From Nitrososphaera sp. (lineage in GTDB: Archaea > Thermoproteota > Nitrososphaeria > Nitrososphaerales > Nitrososphaeraceae), in the NCBI RefSeq assembly GCF_013388945.1, contig NZ_JACAEH010000021.1:95309-159308 (forward strand): a stretch of DNA of 64,000 nucleotides. Direction: 5' to 3'. Below the pieces are notes generated by a model, which had not been told where the DNA came from, did not search any database, and worked only from the letters and a program-made list of their open reading frames with translations. The translations under genes and the position numbers were made by a program. Below, one piece after another: positions 40,821-48,796 of this stretch. Position 1 is the stretch's first letter. Every line of letters starts with the position of its first letter.

Positions 40821-41582
40821 CTACTCGACTGTGACTTTTCCGACCATCGTCGGGTGGAGCATGCAGAAGTAGTCAAAGGTTCCCTTCTTGTCGAACTTGA
40901 AGGAATACTCTTTCTTTGGCGCAAGCGTCTTTGAGTCGAACAGCTTGCCTGCGTCCTTGTCAGTAGTCTTGCCCGAAGTCACCGTGTGGATTGCCGTGTC
41001 GACGTTCTTCCAGGTGACCGTCGTTCCGGCCTTGACCTTGACCGGGGTTGGCTTGTAGGACTTGTCTTTGAGGTTTGTCGCGCCCTTGACTATCTCGACG
41101 ACTGTACTTGTCGTCTTGGCTGGCGTCGTGGTGTTCTTGCTTGTGGAACTGCTCGGGGCAGAGCCGCCCGCCGCCGGAGCGTTCTTGTCTACCACTACTT
41201 TTCCGACCATCGCCGGGTGTAGCATGCAATAATAGTCAAAAGTGCCGGCAGTCTTGAACGTGAACTTGAATTCCTTCTTTGGCGCAAGCGTCTTTGAGTC
41301 AAACGCCTTGCCCGAGCTCTTGTCTGCAGTACCTTTGCCGGATGTCACCGTGTGTATTGCAGTATCAACGTTCTTCCACACTACTGTCGTGCCGGGCTGT
41401 ACCTTGACAGGGTTTGGCGAGTAAGCCTTGTCCTTCAGGTTTGTCGCGCCTTTCACTATCTCTACAGTTACAGTCTTGCCTGCCTGTGCGTATGCCTCTG
41501 TAGCGGAACCAAGAGCTGAAGCAAAAACAAGTCCCGATACCAGCATGGCCGCCATAACCGCTATGGCCACCGTCCTGTTCAT
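40821..41582 (-). CDS. Exported tandem two-domain blue copper protein
   Basis: The 253-residue protein has a signal peptide (cleavage near AYAQAG, residue 33) and two plastocyanin-like domains. Type 1 copper ligands are complete in both: His77, Cys119, His122, Met125, and His199, Cys240, His243, Met246. Each domain begins VEIVKGATNLKDK.Y.P.PVKV and ends FDY.CMLHP.MVGKV.V, so the gene is a recent-looking tandem duplication joined by a Ser/Thr/Ala linker. Such proteins shuttle electrons outside the membrane of ammonia-oxidising archaea. Expected to be abundant and copper-dependent. Confidence 0.92.
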   Translation of the reverse strand: MNRTVAIAVMAAMLVSGLVFASALGSATEAYAQAGKTVTVEIVKGATNLKDKAYSPNPVKVQPGTTVVWKNVDTAIHTVTSGKGTADKSSGKAFDSKTLAPKKEFKFTFKTAGTFDYYCMLHPAMVGKVVVDKNAPAAGGSAPSSSTSKNTTTPAKTTSTVVEIVKGATNLKDKSYKPTPVKVKAGTTVTWKNVDTAIHTVTSGKTTDKDAGKLFDSKTLAPKKEYSFKFDKKGTFDYFCMLHPTMVGKVTVE

Positions 41583-41643
41583 TACAGGCGCTATTTGAGG
41601 CAGGGGATATAATATCGTTAGTAAACATTGCTCAGTAGGATTC

Positions 41644-41772
41644 TTACTCGAACTTTTTCATTACCTGGTAGTGGGGCGAGGTCTTGTGCCTGTCGGTGCA
41701 CTTGCTGCAGAACGATTCATAGCCGTACTTTTTGTGGCAGGAGCAGTCGCAGACCTTGTGGGCTTCCGACAA
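41644..41772 (-). CDS. Small Cys-rich protein (42 aa)
   Basis: Below the track cutoff. From a TTG the protein has five cysteines in CDCSC and CSKC, plus several His, and ends MKKFE. A TATA-like TTTAAATAA on the minus strand lies about 25 nt upstream of this TTG, matching a leaderless start. The Cys pattern suggests a zinc-binding mini-domain. Divergent from the ferritin-like gene. Family not recognised. Confidence 0.5.
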   Translation of the reverse strand: MSEAHKVCDCSCHKKYGYESFCSKCTDRHKTSPHYQVMKKFE

Positions 41773-41849
41773 CCGCCAACATGATTGCCAGATTGTTATT
41801 TAAACATAGGCGCATCATTCTTTTATTGGTGTGCTCATAATGGCTTTGC

Positions 41850-42266
41850 ATGGACAGCCGCCTGAAGGCGCTTGAAAGAAAGCAAAAGCTGTATTCGCTT
41901 TTGAAGGATCAACACGACGCCGAGATAAAGGAGCTTATGCACTACATGTCCGCGCTGCCGGTTGTCGAGAACAACCTCGTGCGCAGCTACCTGCACACTC
42001 TTCTGAGCGACGGCCTCAGACACATCGAGTACATATCAAGCATCATGGCCGACATCGAGGGCGCCACGGGAAGCTCCATCCTGACCAAGAAGGGCATTGC
42101 GGCGTCGATGGAGGGCGAGAAGGCATCTCGAGATGCGCTGCTAAAATGCGCCGAGATGGCCGACGACCCGGAAACTGCCGCCTTGCTGAAGAGCGTGAGC
42201 GTCGACGAGGAACACCACATACGGATACTGGAGCATTTGTCAGAGCTTGTCGAGTCAGCCAAATGA
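41850..42266 (+). CDS. Ferritin-like/rubrerythrin-like four-helix protein
   Basis: The 138-residue all-helical protein has features of a ferritin-like diiron bundle: HDAEIKELMHYM, SDGLRHIEYISSIM, EKASRDALLKCAEM and VDEEHHIRILEHL. The Glu/His residues in the first and last helices suggest a metal site like that of rubrerythrin or DUF2202-type proteins, but spacing is not canonical. It may handle iron or peroxide. It neighbours the peroxiredoxin gene convergently (12-base overlap), which fits an oxidative-stress role. Confidence 0.6.
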   Translation: MDSRLKALERKQKLYSLLKDQHDAEIKELMHYMSALPVVENNLVRSYLHTLLSDGLRHIEYISSIMADIEGATGSSILTKKGIAASMEGEKASRDALLKCAEMADDPETAALLKSVSVDEEHHIRILEHLSELVESAK

Positions 42267-42719
42267 CTCGAGCACTTCTTTGCTGTGCCCCGCCGGCCTG
42301 ACCTTTGAAAACACCCTGATTATCCTGCCCGACTTGTCGACAAGAAATGTTGTTCTTATGACGCCCATGAATTCCCTGCCCATGAAACTTTTCATCCCGT
42401 ACACGCCGTACTTTTTTGCGACCTCCTTTTCAGTGTCGGCTACAAGCGGGTAGGGCATGCCCATCTTGCTTCGAAACTTGTCATGCGACTCTTCGCTGTC
42501 GGGGCTTATGCCTACTATCTCTATGCCTGCCTTTGCAAACTTGTCATAGTCCCTGCTGAATTCGGCGGCCTCTGTGGTACAGCCGGGCGTAAAGTCCTTG
42601 GGGTAGAAATACACGACCGCGTTCTTTTTGCCCTTGAGGTCCGAGAGCCGAAAGACCTTGCCCTTTGCGTCTCTCATGGAAAAATCGGGCGCGTCGCTTC
42701 CTTCAGAAATTGCAGGCAT
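42255..42719 (-). CDS. bcp: Peroxiredoxin (Bcp/PrxQ type)
   Basis: The 154-residue protein has the thioredoxin-fold peroxidase motif YFYPKDFTPGCTTEAAEF, with peroxidatic Cys47 and no Cys at position 52 where PrxQ usually has the resolving Cys, so it is a 1-Cys variant. Later motifs GISPDSEESHDKF and GVIRTTFLVDKSGRI are standard. It reduces hydrogen and lipid peroxides with an external thiol. Cytosolic; ATG start matches. Confidence 0.92.
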   Translation of the reverse strand: MPAISEGSDAPDFSMRDAKGKVFRLSDLKGKKNAVVYFYPKDFTPGCTTEAAEFSRDYDKFAKAGIEIVGISPDSEESHDKFRSKMGMPYPLVADTEKEVAKKYGVYGMKSFMGREFMGVIRTTFLVDKSGRIIRVFSKVRPAGHSKEVLESFG

Positions 42720-42780
42720 CGCCTTGTTGTAGCAGGTGAAGCGTAAAAAACTTTATTCCCTCTGCATTTATCTGCCATTG

Positions 42781-44244
42781 GTGTCAAGCGTCGCAATAGT
42801 CAAGCGCGCACTTGCTCACGGCGACAGTACCGCCATAATCGAAGCCGGGCGCTCCTATTCATACAGGGAGCTGTACGGGCAGTCGCTGCGCGTTACACGA
42901 TTCTTGCTTTCTAAAAATGGCGGCGACCTTGCAGGCGCAAGGGTGGGATTCATCGTACCGCCGGGCTTTTCGTACGCCGCCGTCCAGTGGGGGATATGGA
43001 GCGCCGGCGGCATCGCCGTCCCGCTGACGGTGATGTACCCCAAGGCCGAGCTCGAATACATCGTCAACGACTGCAGCATCTCGACTGTTATTGCACACGA
43101 CAGCCTGCGCGATAGAGTGCCATCAGTTGCAAATCTCTATTTTGTCTCTGAAGCCTCTCTCGACACAGACCTGCAATTGCCTCAAATCGACAAGGACAGG
43201 CCGGCGATGATACTGTATACGAGCGGGACGACCAGCAGGCCCAAGGGCGTCGTGACCACGCACGCCAACATAGAGAGCCAGGTGACGACGCTTGTGTGGG
43301 CGTGGGGCTGGACCAAAAACGACCATACGCTGCTTGTGCTTCCGCTGCACCACGTCCACGGGCTGGTAAACGTGCTTTCGTGCGCGCTGTGGGCCGGCGC
43401 AAAGTGCGAAGTGCTCCCGAAATTTGACGCAAAGGCCACCTGGTCTGCATTTGCGCGGGGCGAAATCACGGTGTTCATGGCAGTGCCTACAATCTATTCA
43501 AAGCTGATTGCAGAATGGGAGTCGTCGCCTGACAAAAAGACGCTGTCGGCAGGCTGCAGAAAAATGCGCCTGATGGTCTCCGGCTCTGCCGCCCTTCCAG
43601 TGTCGACGCTTGAAAAATGGAAGAAGATATCCGGCCACACGATAATGGAGAGGTACGGAATGACTGAGACGGGAATGACCCTCTCAAACCCGCTTGTAGG
43701 CGTCAGGGTGCCGGGGTCGGTAGGCTCGCCTCTTCCAGGCGTGCAGGTCAGGCTTGCCGGCGACGACGGCAAGTCTGTGCCCGAGGGCGAGCCCGGGGAA
43801 ATACAGGTCAAGAGCGCCGGCGTGTTCAAGGAGTACTGGAACCGGCCCGACGCCACAAAGCAGGCGTTCACGCCAGACGAGTGGTTCTGCACTGGCGACG
43901 TGGCGGTCAGGGAAAACGATGTCTACAGGATTCTTGGGAGAAAGAGCGTCGACATCATCAAGACAGGTGGTTATAAAGTGTCGGCGCTTGAAATCGAAGA
44001 GGCGCTGCGCACGCACCCGGCAGTATCTGACTGCGCGGTGGTGGGCGTCGACGACAAGGTGTGGGGACAGAAGGTGTGCGCCGCGGTGATTGCCAAGAAG
44101 CAAATAGAGCCTACGTCCCTCAGGTCGTGGGCAAAGGAGAGGCTTGCGCCCTACAAGGTCCCGGTCGAGATAAAGATTGTTGACGAACTGCCGAGAAACG
44201 CGCTTGGCAAGCCCGTCAAGCCTGAAGTAGCCAGGATGTTCTAG
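42781..44244 (+). CDS. AMP-forming acyl-CoA synthetase/ligase
   Basis: The 487-residue protein is an ANL-family enzyme: P-loop MILYTSGTTSRPKGVV, GAKCEVLPKFD, ERYGMTETGMTLSNP, WFCTGDVAVRENDVYRILGRKSVDIIKTGGYKVSALEIEEALR and C-terminal catalytic Lys in PRNALGKPVKPEV. The profile is closest to malonyl-CoA/medium acyl ligases (MatB-like), but substrate is uncertain. The GTG at 42781, not the track's ATG at 42736, is likely the start, because TATA-like ACTTTATTCC lies about 25 nt before it. Confidence 0.85.
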   Translation: MSSVAIVKRALAHGDSTAIIEAGRSYSYRELYGQSLRVTRFLLSKNGGDLAGARVGFIVPPGFSYAAVQWGIWSAGGIAVPLTVMYPKAELEYIVNDCSISTVIAHDSLRDRVPSVANLYFVSEASLDTDLQLPQIDKDRPAMILYTSGTTSRPKGVVTTHANIESQVTTLVWAWGWTKNDHTLLVLPLHHVHGLVNVLSCALWAGAKCEVLPKFDAKATWSAFARGEITVFMAVPTIYSKLIAEWESSPDKKTLSAGCRKMRLMVSGSAALPVSTLEKWKKISGHTIMERYGMTETGMTLSNPLVGVRVPGSVGSPLPGVQVRLAGDDGKSVPEGEPGEIQVKSAGVFKEYWNRPDATKQAFTPDEWFCTGDVAVRENDVYRILGRKSVDIIKTGGYKVSALEIEEALRTHPAVSDCAVVGVDDKVWGQKVCAAVIAKKQIEPTSLRSWAKERLAPYKVPVEIKIVDELPRNALGKPVKPEVARMF

Positions 44245-45230
44245 CCGAACACGAATGTGTAGAACGCAAAGTTGTCAGACCGGGGGATTATCTCTATTTC
44301 GTGGACCTCTGGCTTCTCTGTCTTTGCAAGGTTGTGCATGAACGACCAGTTGATGTCGACCATGCTTGCATTCCCTTCAAGCCTTGCGTCCTTGCCAAGC
44401 TGTTCCTTTGAAAGCGGGTTGCCGTCGAGCTTTATTTCGCACCTGCCGGGCCTGCCGTCTGACGTCCCTATTATTCCATGAACCTTCCTTGCCGAGTTGT
44501 ACTTCATGATTATTGCCGGGGTCTCCTTGCCTCCGGGCGCTACCTGGACCCTTTCACGCTGCCATATCCACTTTCCTCTCAGGTACACGCTGTTGTCAAA
44601 GTGCGTTCCAGAATCCACAGCAACGGCCGGCTCGTCTGGCCGGAAAGTCTGGTTGCTTCCAAACCTGCGCATGCGGGAATAGCCGACGCATATTTCAGGC
44701 GCGATGCCTGCGTAGTGCATGCCATAAGTGTCGAAGATCTCGTCGCCGGGGTTCCTGTCGTCAAAGTCCTGCGCCTTGTGGCCGGCTTCTTCGAGGAGCT
44801 CTGCTACCACCGGCTCAAACTCGGTGATGTCGCCGTAGCCGGCGTGCTCGTAGCGCACAAAGCCTTCGACGTCGATGAGCACGTGCTTTGGCCAGTACGT
44901 GTTGCCGTACGCCTCCCATGTCTTGTTTGAAGTGTCAAACGCGTTTGGCAGTTTGATGTTGTAGCGCCCAAGCGCCTTGCGTATGTTGTCGTGGTCCGTC
45001 GCAAACTCGTATTCAGCAGAGTGCGCCTGAACCACCTGCAGACTGTCGCCGTATTTTTCCTGCAGGCGCCTCAATATCGGGACCGTGCGCAGGCAGAATA
45101 TGCACGTGTAAGTCCAGCAGTCAAGCACCACGACCTTGCCCCTGAGCGACTTTATCGAGAGGGGCTGCGAGTTTGCCCAGCCTGTTATCCCCTTGAAATC
45201 GGGCGCCGGCTCTGCCGGTATCAGCTGCAT
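44241..45230 (-). CDS. Thioredoxin-like protein with C-terminal beta domain (DipZ/TlpA-like)
   Basis: The 329-residue protein starts MQLIPAEPAPDF and has a TlpA-type thioredoxin domain with CxxC: WTYTCIFCLRTVP (Cys43, Cys46). Residues 190-329 form a beta-rich domain (YSRMRRFGSNQTFRPDEP... to the end) seen in DipZ and NHL-type thiol-disulfide proteins. No signal peptide is visible, so it probably acts in the cytoplasm. The track start is 58 codons upstream and would cross the divergent promoter. Overlaps the end of the acyl-CoA ligase gene by four bases. Confidence 0.85.
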   Translation of the reverse strand: MQLIPAEPAPDFKGITGWANSQPLSIKSLRGKVVVLDCWTYTCIFCLRTVPILRRLQEKYGDSLQVVQAHSAEYEFATDHDNIRKALGRYNIKLPNAFDTSNKTWEAYGNTYWPKHVLIDVEGFVRYEHAGYGDITEFEPVVAELLEEAGHKAQDFDDRNPGDEIFDTYGMHYAGIAPEICVGYSRMRRFGSNQTFRPDEPAVAVDSGTHFDNSVYLRGKWIWQRERVQVAPGGKETPAIIMKYNSARKVHGIIGTSDGRPGRCEIKLDGNPLSKEQLGKDARLEGNASMVDINWSFMHNLAKTEKPEVHEIEIIPRSDNFAFYTFVFG

Positions 45231-45250
45231 GGCGTTTCTGCCATGAAAAC

Positions 45251-45260
45251 AGGATATAAC
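45251..45260. promoter_or_regulatory. Shared TATA between divergent leaderless genes
   Basis: The only TATA-like element (AGGATATAAC) in the 46-base gap lies about 26 nt from the ATG of the thioredoxin-like gene and about 21 nt from the ATG of the Cys-rich miniprotein. Its ATAT core is nearly symmetrical, so one box may serve both directions. Confidence 0.5.
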
Positions 45261-45276
45261 TGTTAGATTTTTTAGA

Positions 45277-45417
45277 ATGAACCGCAGAATCAAAGGCATG
45301 AAGTGCGCCGACTGCAACTGCACGCCGCAGGAATGCCTGGAATCAAGTTCTGCAACGGAATGCCCAAACTGCACGCTTGACGTATGCTGTTGCTGGCAGG
45401 CCATCCACTACAAATAG
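45277..45417 (+). CDS. Cysteine-rich miniprotein (46 aa)
   Basis: Below the track cutoff. It encodes nine cysteines in 46 residues (CADCNC, C, CPNC, CCC), two basic stretches at the N-terminus and an ATG start 20 nt after a TATA-like box. This is a metallothionein-like or zinc-binding layout. It lies between the thioredoxin-like gene (divergent) and the SDR gene 21 nt downstream. No family recognised. Coding is supported by Cys density and promoter position. Confidence 0.55.
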   Translation: MNRRIKGMKCADCNCTPQECLESSSATECPNCTLDVCCCWQAIHYK

Positions 45418-45438
45418 CCCGCAGTCGTTTATTGCGGC

Positions 45439-46128
45439 ATGCCGGCGGCTATAGTTACCGGAAGCGGCAGGGGAATCGGCAAAGAAACAGCGCTTATGCT
45501 TGCGAGAAGGGGCATGGACGTCGCCGTCTGCTCGAGGACCAAGAGCGAGGTGGACAGGGCAGTCGACGAGATAAAGAAAATTCGCGCCGGCGTGCTTGGC
45601 ATGAAATGCGACGTGGGCGACGCCTCTGATGCCGACAAACTTGTAGAAGCTACAGTCAAGCGGTTTGGCTCAGTCGACGTGCTTGTGAACAATGCCGGCG
45701 TTGCAATACTAAAGCAACTCGTGGACACGACGGAGCAAGAGTGGGACGAGACCATGAACTCGAACCTGAAAAGCGCGTTTCTGTGCTCAAAAGTGGTCCT
45801 TCCTTACATGCTGGAGCAAAAGTCGGGCGTGATTGTAAACGTCAGCTCGGGCGCAGGCAAGTCGGGCTTTGAAAATTTGTCGGCGTACTGCGCAAGCAAG
45901 TTTGGCATGATGGGGCTCACGGAGAGCCTCGCATGGGAGGTGGCCTCGACTAGGATAAGGGTGATGGCGATATGTCCCGGCGACGTGGACACTGCCATGC
46001 AGGAAATAGACCCTGCCTACCACAGGGCAAACAGGGCAAGGATGCTCACGGCAGGGCAGGTTGCAGAAAAGATAGTGGAGATGATCTTTGATAACAGATA
46101 CCGCAACGGCCAGTCAGTAGACATTTAA
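45439..46128 (+). CDS. Short-chain dehydrogenase/reductase (FabG-like)
   Basis: The 229-residue SDR has the NAD(P) motif VTGSGRGIG at residues 6-14, the NNAG motif, Ser in NVSSGAG and the catalytic YCASK near residue 150, then the PGDVDTAM loop. It probably reduces a keto group or oxidises an alcohol; substrate unknown. Complete with family-typical ATG start. It may be co-transcribed with the Cys-rich miniprotein and the cupin gene downstream. Confidence 0.88.
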   Translation: MPAAIVTGSGRGIGKETALMLARRGMDVAVCSRTKSEVDRAVDEIKKIRAGVLGMKCDVGDASDADKLVEATVKRFGSVDVLVNNAGVAILKQLVDTTEQEWDETMNSNLKSAFLCSKVVLPYMLEQKSGVIVNVSSGAGKSGFENLSAYCASKFGMMGLTESLAWEVASTRIRVMAICPGDVDTAMQEIDPAYHRANRARMLTAGQVAEKIVEMIFDNRYRNGQSVDI

Positions 46129-46150
46129 CAGCCGCACCTGAATAACGGCC

Positions 46151-46558
46151 ATGCACAAGGGCAGTATAAGCGACATCAAACCCGACACTTCGATGCTCCA
46201 GTATTTCGTCGGCTCTGTGGAGATAAAGAAGATGGTGACAGAGGCGGCAAGCAAGGAAGTCGAGGCGTACCTCGTCACATTCTCAAACGGCGCAAGGACA
46301 AAGCTGCACTACCACGAGACCGACCAGGTACTGATTGCCACAAAGGGCAAGGGAATAGTGGTCCTGCAGAGCAAGGTCAAGATGGAAGGCGACAATGTTG
46401 CTAAAGTCAGCATGGACGAGTCGTTTGCGATGAGCGAGGGCGACTTTGTCTGCGTGCCTGCCTACGTGTGGCACTGGCACGGAGCAGCCAGGGGCGAGGA
46501 CTTTGCGCACCTGCAGGTGAAAAAGCCCGGCAAGACTGCCTGGCTTGAAAACACATAA
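46151..46558 (+). CDS. Cupin-domain protein
   Basis: The 135-residue protein has a conserved cupin: TKLHYHETDQVLIATKGKGIVVL (metal motif HYHETDQ) and a second motif EGDFVCVPAYVWHWHGA. It should bind a metal ion. Single-domain cupins can be enzymes or binding proteins; the function cannot be read. It lies 22 nt downstream of the SDR gene and 26 nt before the flavoprotein gene, suggesting an operon. Confidence 0.85.
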   Translation: MHKGSISDIKPDTSMLQYFVGSVEIKKMVTEAASKEVEAYLVTFSNGARTKLHYHETDQVLIATKGKGIVVLQSKVKMEGDNVAKVSMDESFAMSEGDFVCVPAYVWHWHGAARGEDFAHLQVKKPGKTAWLENT

Positions 46559-46584
46559 TTTGACGGGCGCGCCCTTGCAGCACG

Positions 46585-47781
46585 TTGGAGAAGAGGTTTG
46601 ACGTCGCAGTCATTGGGGGCGGGCCGGCGGGGCTTTCTGCGGCCTGGGCCGCGGCAAAGGCCGGCGCAAGCGTGGTGCTCTTTGAAAAGGACGAGGCCAT
46701 AGCCCACAGCGTGAGGACGTCTGGCGTCAGCTGGATAGACTCGATGGACAGGCTCGGCATACCTCCGCACCTCTACAACCCTGTCTCAAGCTACCAGTTT
46801 GTCTCGCCTTCAAACGAGGTCACGATTTCAGGCTCAGCGCCAAAGTCGTGCGTGCTTGACGTGCGGGCCACCTACCAGCACCTTGCGTTCCTTGCCGCGG
46901 AAGCTGGGGCGCAGATAATGGTCAAAAGCAACGCCATCAATATTGCACGCGACGGAAACAGGGTGACAGGCGTCAGAGCAAGCACGCCTGCCGGCGACCT
47001 CGACGTCAGGTGCGCGCTCGTGATAGACGCAAGCGGCTTTTCGACTGCAGCAGGCAGGAAGGCCGGCCTTGCAGGCGAGTGGCGCCGCTACGGCGTCGGC
47101 GCCGAGTACGAGTGCTACTGCGACCACGTCGACAGCTCAATGTGGACGCTCATGGTCGGCCAACAGTATTCGGAGGCCGGCTACGCCTGGGTGTTCCCTC
47201 TCTCAAAAAACCGTGCAAGGATTGGAGTCGGCATCGGCCGGCCCGAGTCGCAGGCAGACCCTCTTGACCGGCTCCATTTCATACTTGAAAAACGGTTGAA
47301 GCCGCTTGATAGGCTTGGCAGGATACAGCCAGTCGAACTGCACTATGGATTCATCCCGAATGAAGGCGTGCGCGCAAGCTCTGTGTCTGACGGGCTGTTG
47401 CTCGTCGGCGACTCTGCTGGGCAGGCAAACCCGCTCGTGCTTGAAGGCATACGCTATGCGATAGAGTTTGGCAGGCTTGCCGGCGATATCGGAGCCCGGT
47501 CGATAGCGCAGGGCTCAACAAAAGAGTCGCTTGCAGAATACGAAAAGGCCTGGAAGGGCCGCGTCGCGTCCAAGATAACGTCTGCGCTGAAAGTGCAGTC
47601 GCGCTGGATAGGGCTCTCAGACGAGCAGTGGGACAAAGAGATAGAGATACTGCGCGACATGACCGCAGACGAGTTTCTGGACTTTATCAAGGCCGAGTTC
47701 ACGGCCACAAAGATGATGAAGCTTGCGCTCCACCACCCGAAACTGGCGGCGCGGCAGCTGTTTGACATGGTCCTGAAATGA
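46585..47781 (+). CDS. Geranylgeranyl reductase-family flavoprotein
   Basis: The 398-residue protein has the FAD Rossmann motif DVAVIGGGPAGLSAAWAAAKAGASVVLFEK, the GGR-type middle block YGVGAEYECYC, and DGLLLVGDSAGQANPLVLEGIRYAIEFGR. Archaeal members saturate geranylgeranyl chains of lipids or quinones. It starts at TTG. Position before the complex I operon suggests a role in quinone or lipid saturation, as inference. Confidence 0.85.
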   Translation: MEKRFDVAVIGGGPAGLSAAWAAAKAGASVVLFEKDEAIAHSVRTSGVSWIDSMDRLGIPPHLYNPVSSYQFVSPSNEVTISGSAPKSCVLDVRATYQHLAFLAAEAGAQIMVKSNAINIARDGNRVTGVRASTPAGDLDVRCALVIDASGFSTAAGRKAGLAGEWRRYGVGAEYECYCDHVDSSMWTLMVGQQYSEAGYAWVFPLSKNRARIGVGIGRPESQADPLDRLHFILEKRLKPLDRLGRIQPVELHYGFIPNEGVRASSVSDGLLLVGDSAGQANPLVLEGIRYAIEFGRLAGDIGARSIAQGSTKESLAEYEKAWKGRVASKITSALKVQSRWIGLSDEQWDKEIEILRDMTADEFLDFIKAEFTATKMMKLALHHPKLAARQLFDMVLK

Positions 47782-47813
47782 AATTTTACGCTTGCTTGGC
47801 AAATCTCGTTAAG

Positions 47814-47822
47814 TTTTTATAT
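47814..47822 (+). promoter_or_regulatory. TATA box of complex I operon
   Basis: TTTTTATAT is centred about 28 nt upstream of the TTG start of nuoA, placing transcription initiation at the start codon. Confidence 0.6.
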
Positions 47823-47846
47823 CTTCGTTAAACCAGCACAGGTGAC

Positions 47847-48221
47847 TTGGCTGGAGAGACCGCTGCAGACTTTACTCCAATCCTTTACATGCTGGGTTTC
47901 GGTCTCGTAGCCTCTGTGCCCGCGCTCATTTTGTCAAGACTTTTGTCGCCGAGGCGCCGGTACAACCCCGTCAAGTTCCTGCCGATGGAGTGCGGACAGA
48001 TGCCCACAGGCGAAGGCCGCTCGCATTTCATGATGCAGTATTACGCTTACATACTCATGTTCGTCGTCTTTGACGTCATGTCCATCTTTTTATACGCGTG
48101 GGGCTCGGCGCTTTTCAACATCCCCCGGACTGCGACGCTGCCGATAATCGCATTTCTGGGGATAATGTTTGCCGCGATGGGCTACGCGCTGTACCTTGCA
48201 GGGAGGAAGGGGATCTGGTAA
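47847..48221 (+). CDS. nuoA: Complex I subunit NuoA
   Basis: The 124-residue protein has three membrane helices and the NuoA signature PVKFLPMECGQMPTGEGRSHFMMQYYAY (conserved Cys-Gly and RF-like motif) followed by MFVVFDVMSIFLYAW. TTG start close after a TATA box. It forms part of the quinone-site/membrane arm junction. First gene of the nuoABCDHIJKMLN operon, which lacks nuoEFG, so electrons must come from ferredoxin or another donor, or the complex runs in reverse. Confidence 0.9.
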   Translation: MAGETAADFTPILYMLGFGLVASVPALILSRLLSPRRRYNPVKFLPMECGQMPTGEGRSHFMMQYYAYILMFVVFDVMSIFLYAWGSALFNIPRTATLPIIAFLGIMFAAMGYALYLAGRKGIW

Positions 48222-48283
48222 TGCTAGCAGGTTTTAAATACGATCAAAGAGCTGACAAGGTCAGGGAGGGGTTGCGCGCGTGA
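48221..48283 (+). CDS. Possible 20-aa peptide bridging nuoA and nuoB
   Basis: An ATG overlapping the nuoA TAA (TAATG) opens a 20-codon frame, MLAGFKYDQRADKVREGLRA, whose TGA overlaps the nuoB GTG (GTGA). Both overlaps are the coupling type used throughout the operon. It may be a translational-coupling leader or a minimal protein. Confidence 0.35.
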   Translation: MLAGFKYDQRADKVREGLRA

Positions 48284-48795
48284 ACAAGGAACTGGTAAGC
48301 CCTACCAACTTCAACGTCTTTGTGACAAAGCTCTCCGACGTGCTCGTCAGGGCGCTCGACAAGCCGCTTGGCTACGCCATAAACTGGGGAAGGGTGTGGT
48401 CGCTGTGGCCCGTGCACCTTGAGACGGCCTGTTGCAGCGTCGAGTTCGGCGCGGCTTCAAGCCCGAGGTACGACGTCGAGAGGTTCGGCATCATCGAGGC
48501 GTTCGGGTCGCTCCGCATGTGCGACCTGATAGTGGTGCAGGGGACTGTCACGAGGAAGATGGCGCCCCGGCTCAGGATGGTCTACGACCAGATGCCCGAG
48601 CCGAAATACGTCATAGCGATGGGGGCGTGCGCAATCACTGGCGGACTGTACATAGACTCGTACAACGTCCTTCCGGGAGTCGACGGCATAGTGCCAGTCG
48701 ACGTGTACGTTCCGGGATGCCCGCCAAGACCGGAGACGCTTATCCAGGGCTGCATGCTGCTACAGGAAAAGATCAAAAGGTCAAAGATAAAGTAG
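48280..48795 (+). CDS. nuoB: Complex I subunit NuoB
   Basis: The 171-residue protein has the N2 cluster cysteines: LETACCSVEFGAA, MGACAITGG and VPGCPPRPETLIQG. It holds the last [4Fe-4S] cluster before quinone. GTG start. One base separates it from nuoC. Fold and residues are complete. Confidence 0.96.
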   Translation: MNKELVSPTNFNVFVTKLSDVLVRALDKPLGYAINWGRVWSLWPVHLETACCSVEFGAASSPRYDVERFGIIEAFGSLRMCDLIVVQGTVTRKMAPRLRMVYDQMPEPKYVIAMGACAITGGLYIDSYNVLPGVDGIVPVDVYVPGCPPRPETLIQGCMLLQEKIKRSKIK

Positions 48796-48796
48796 C

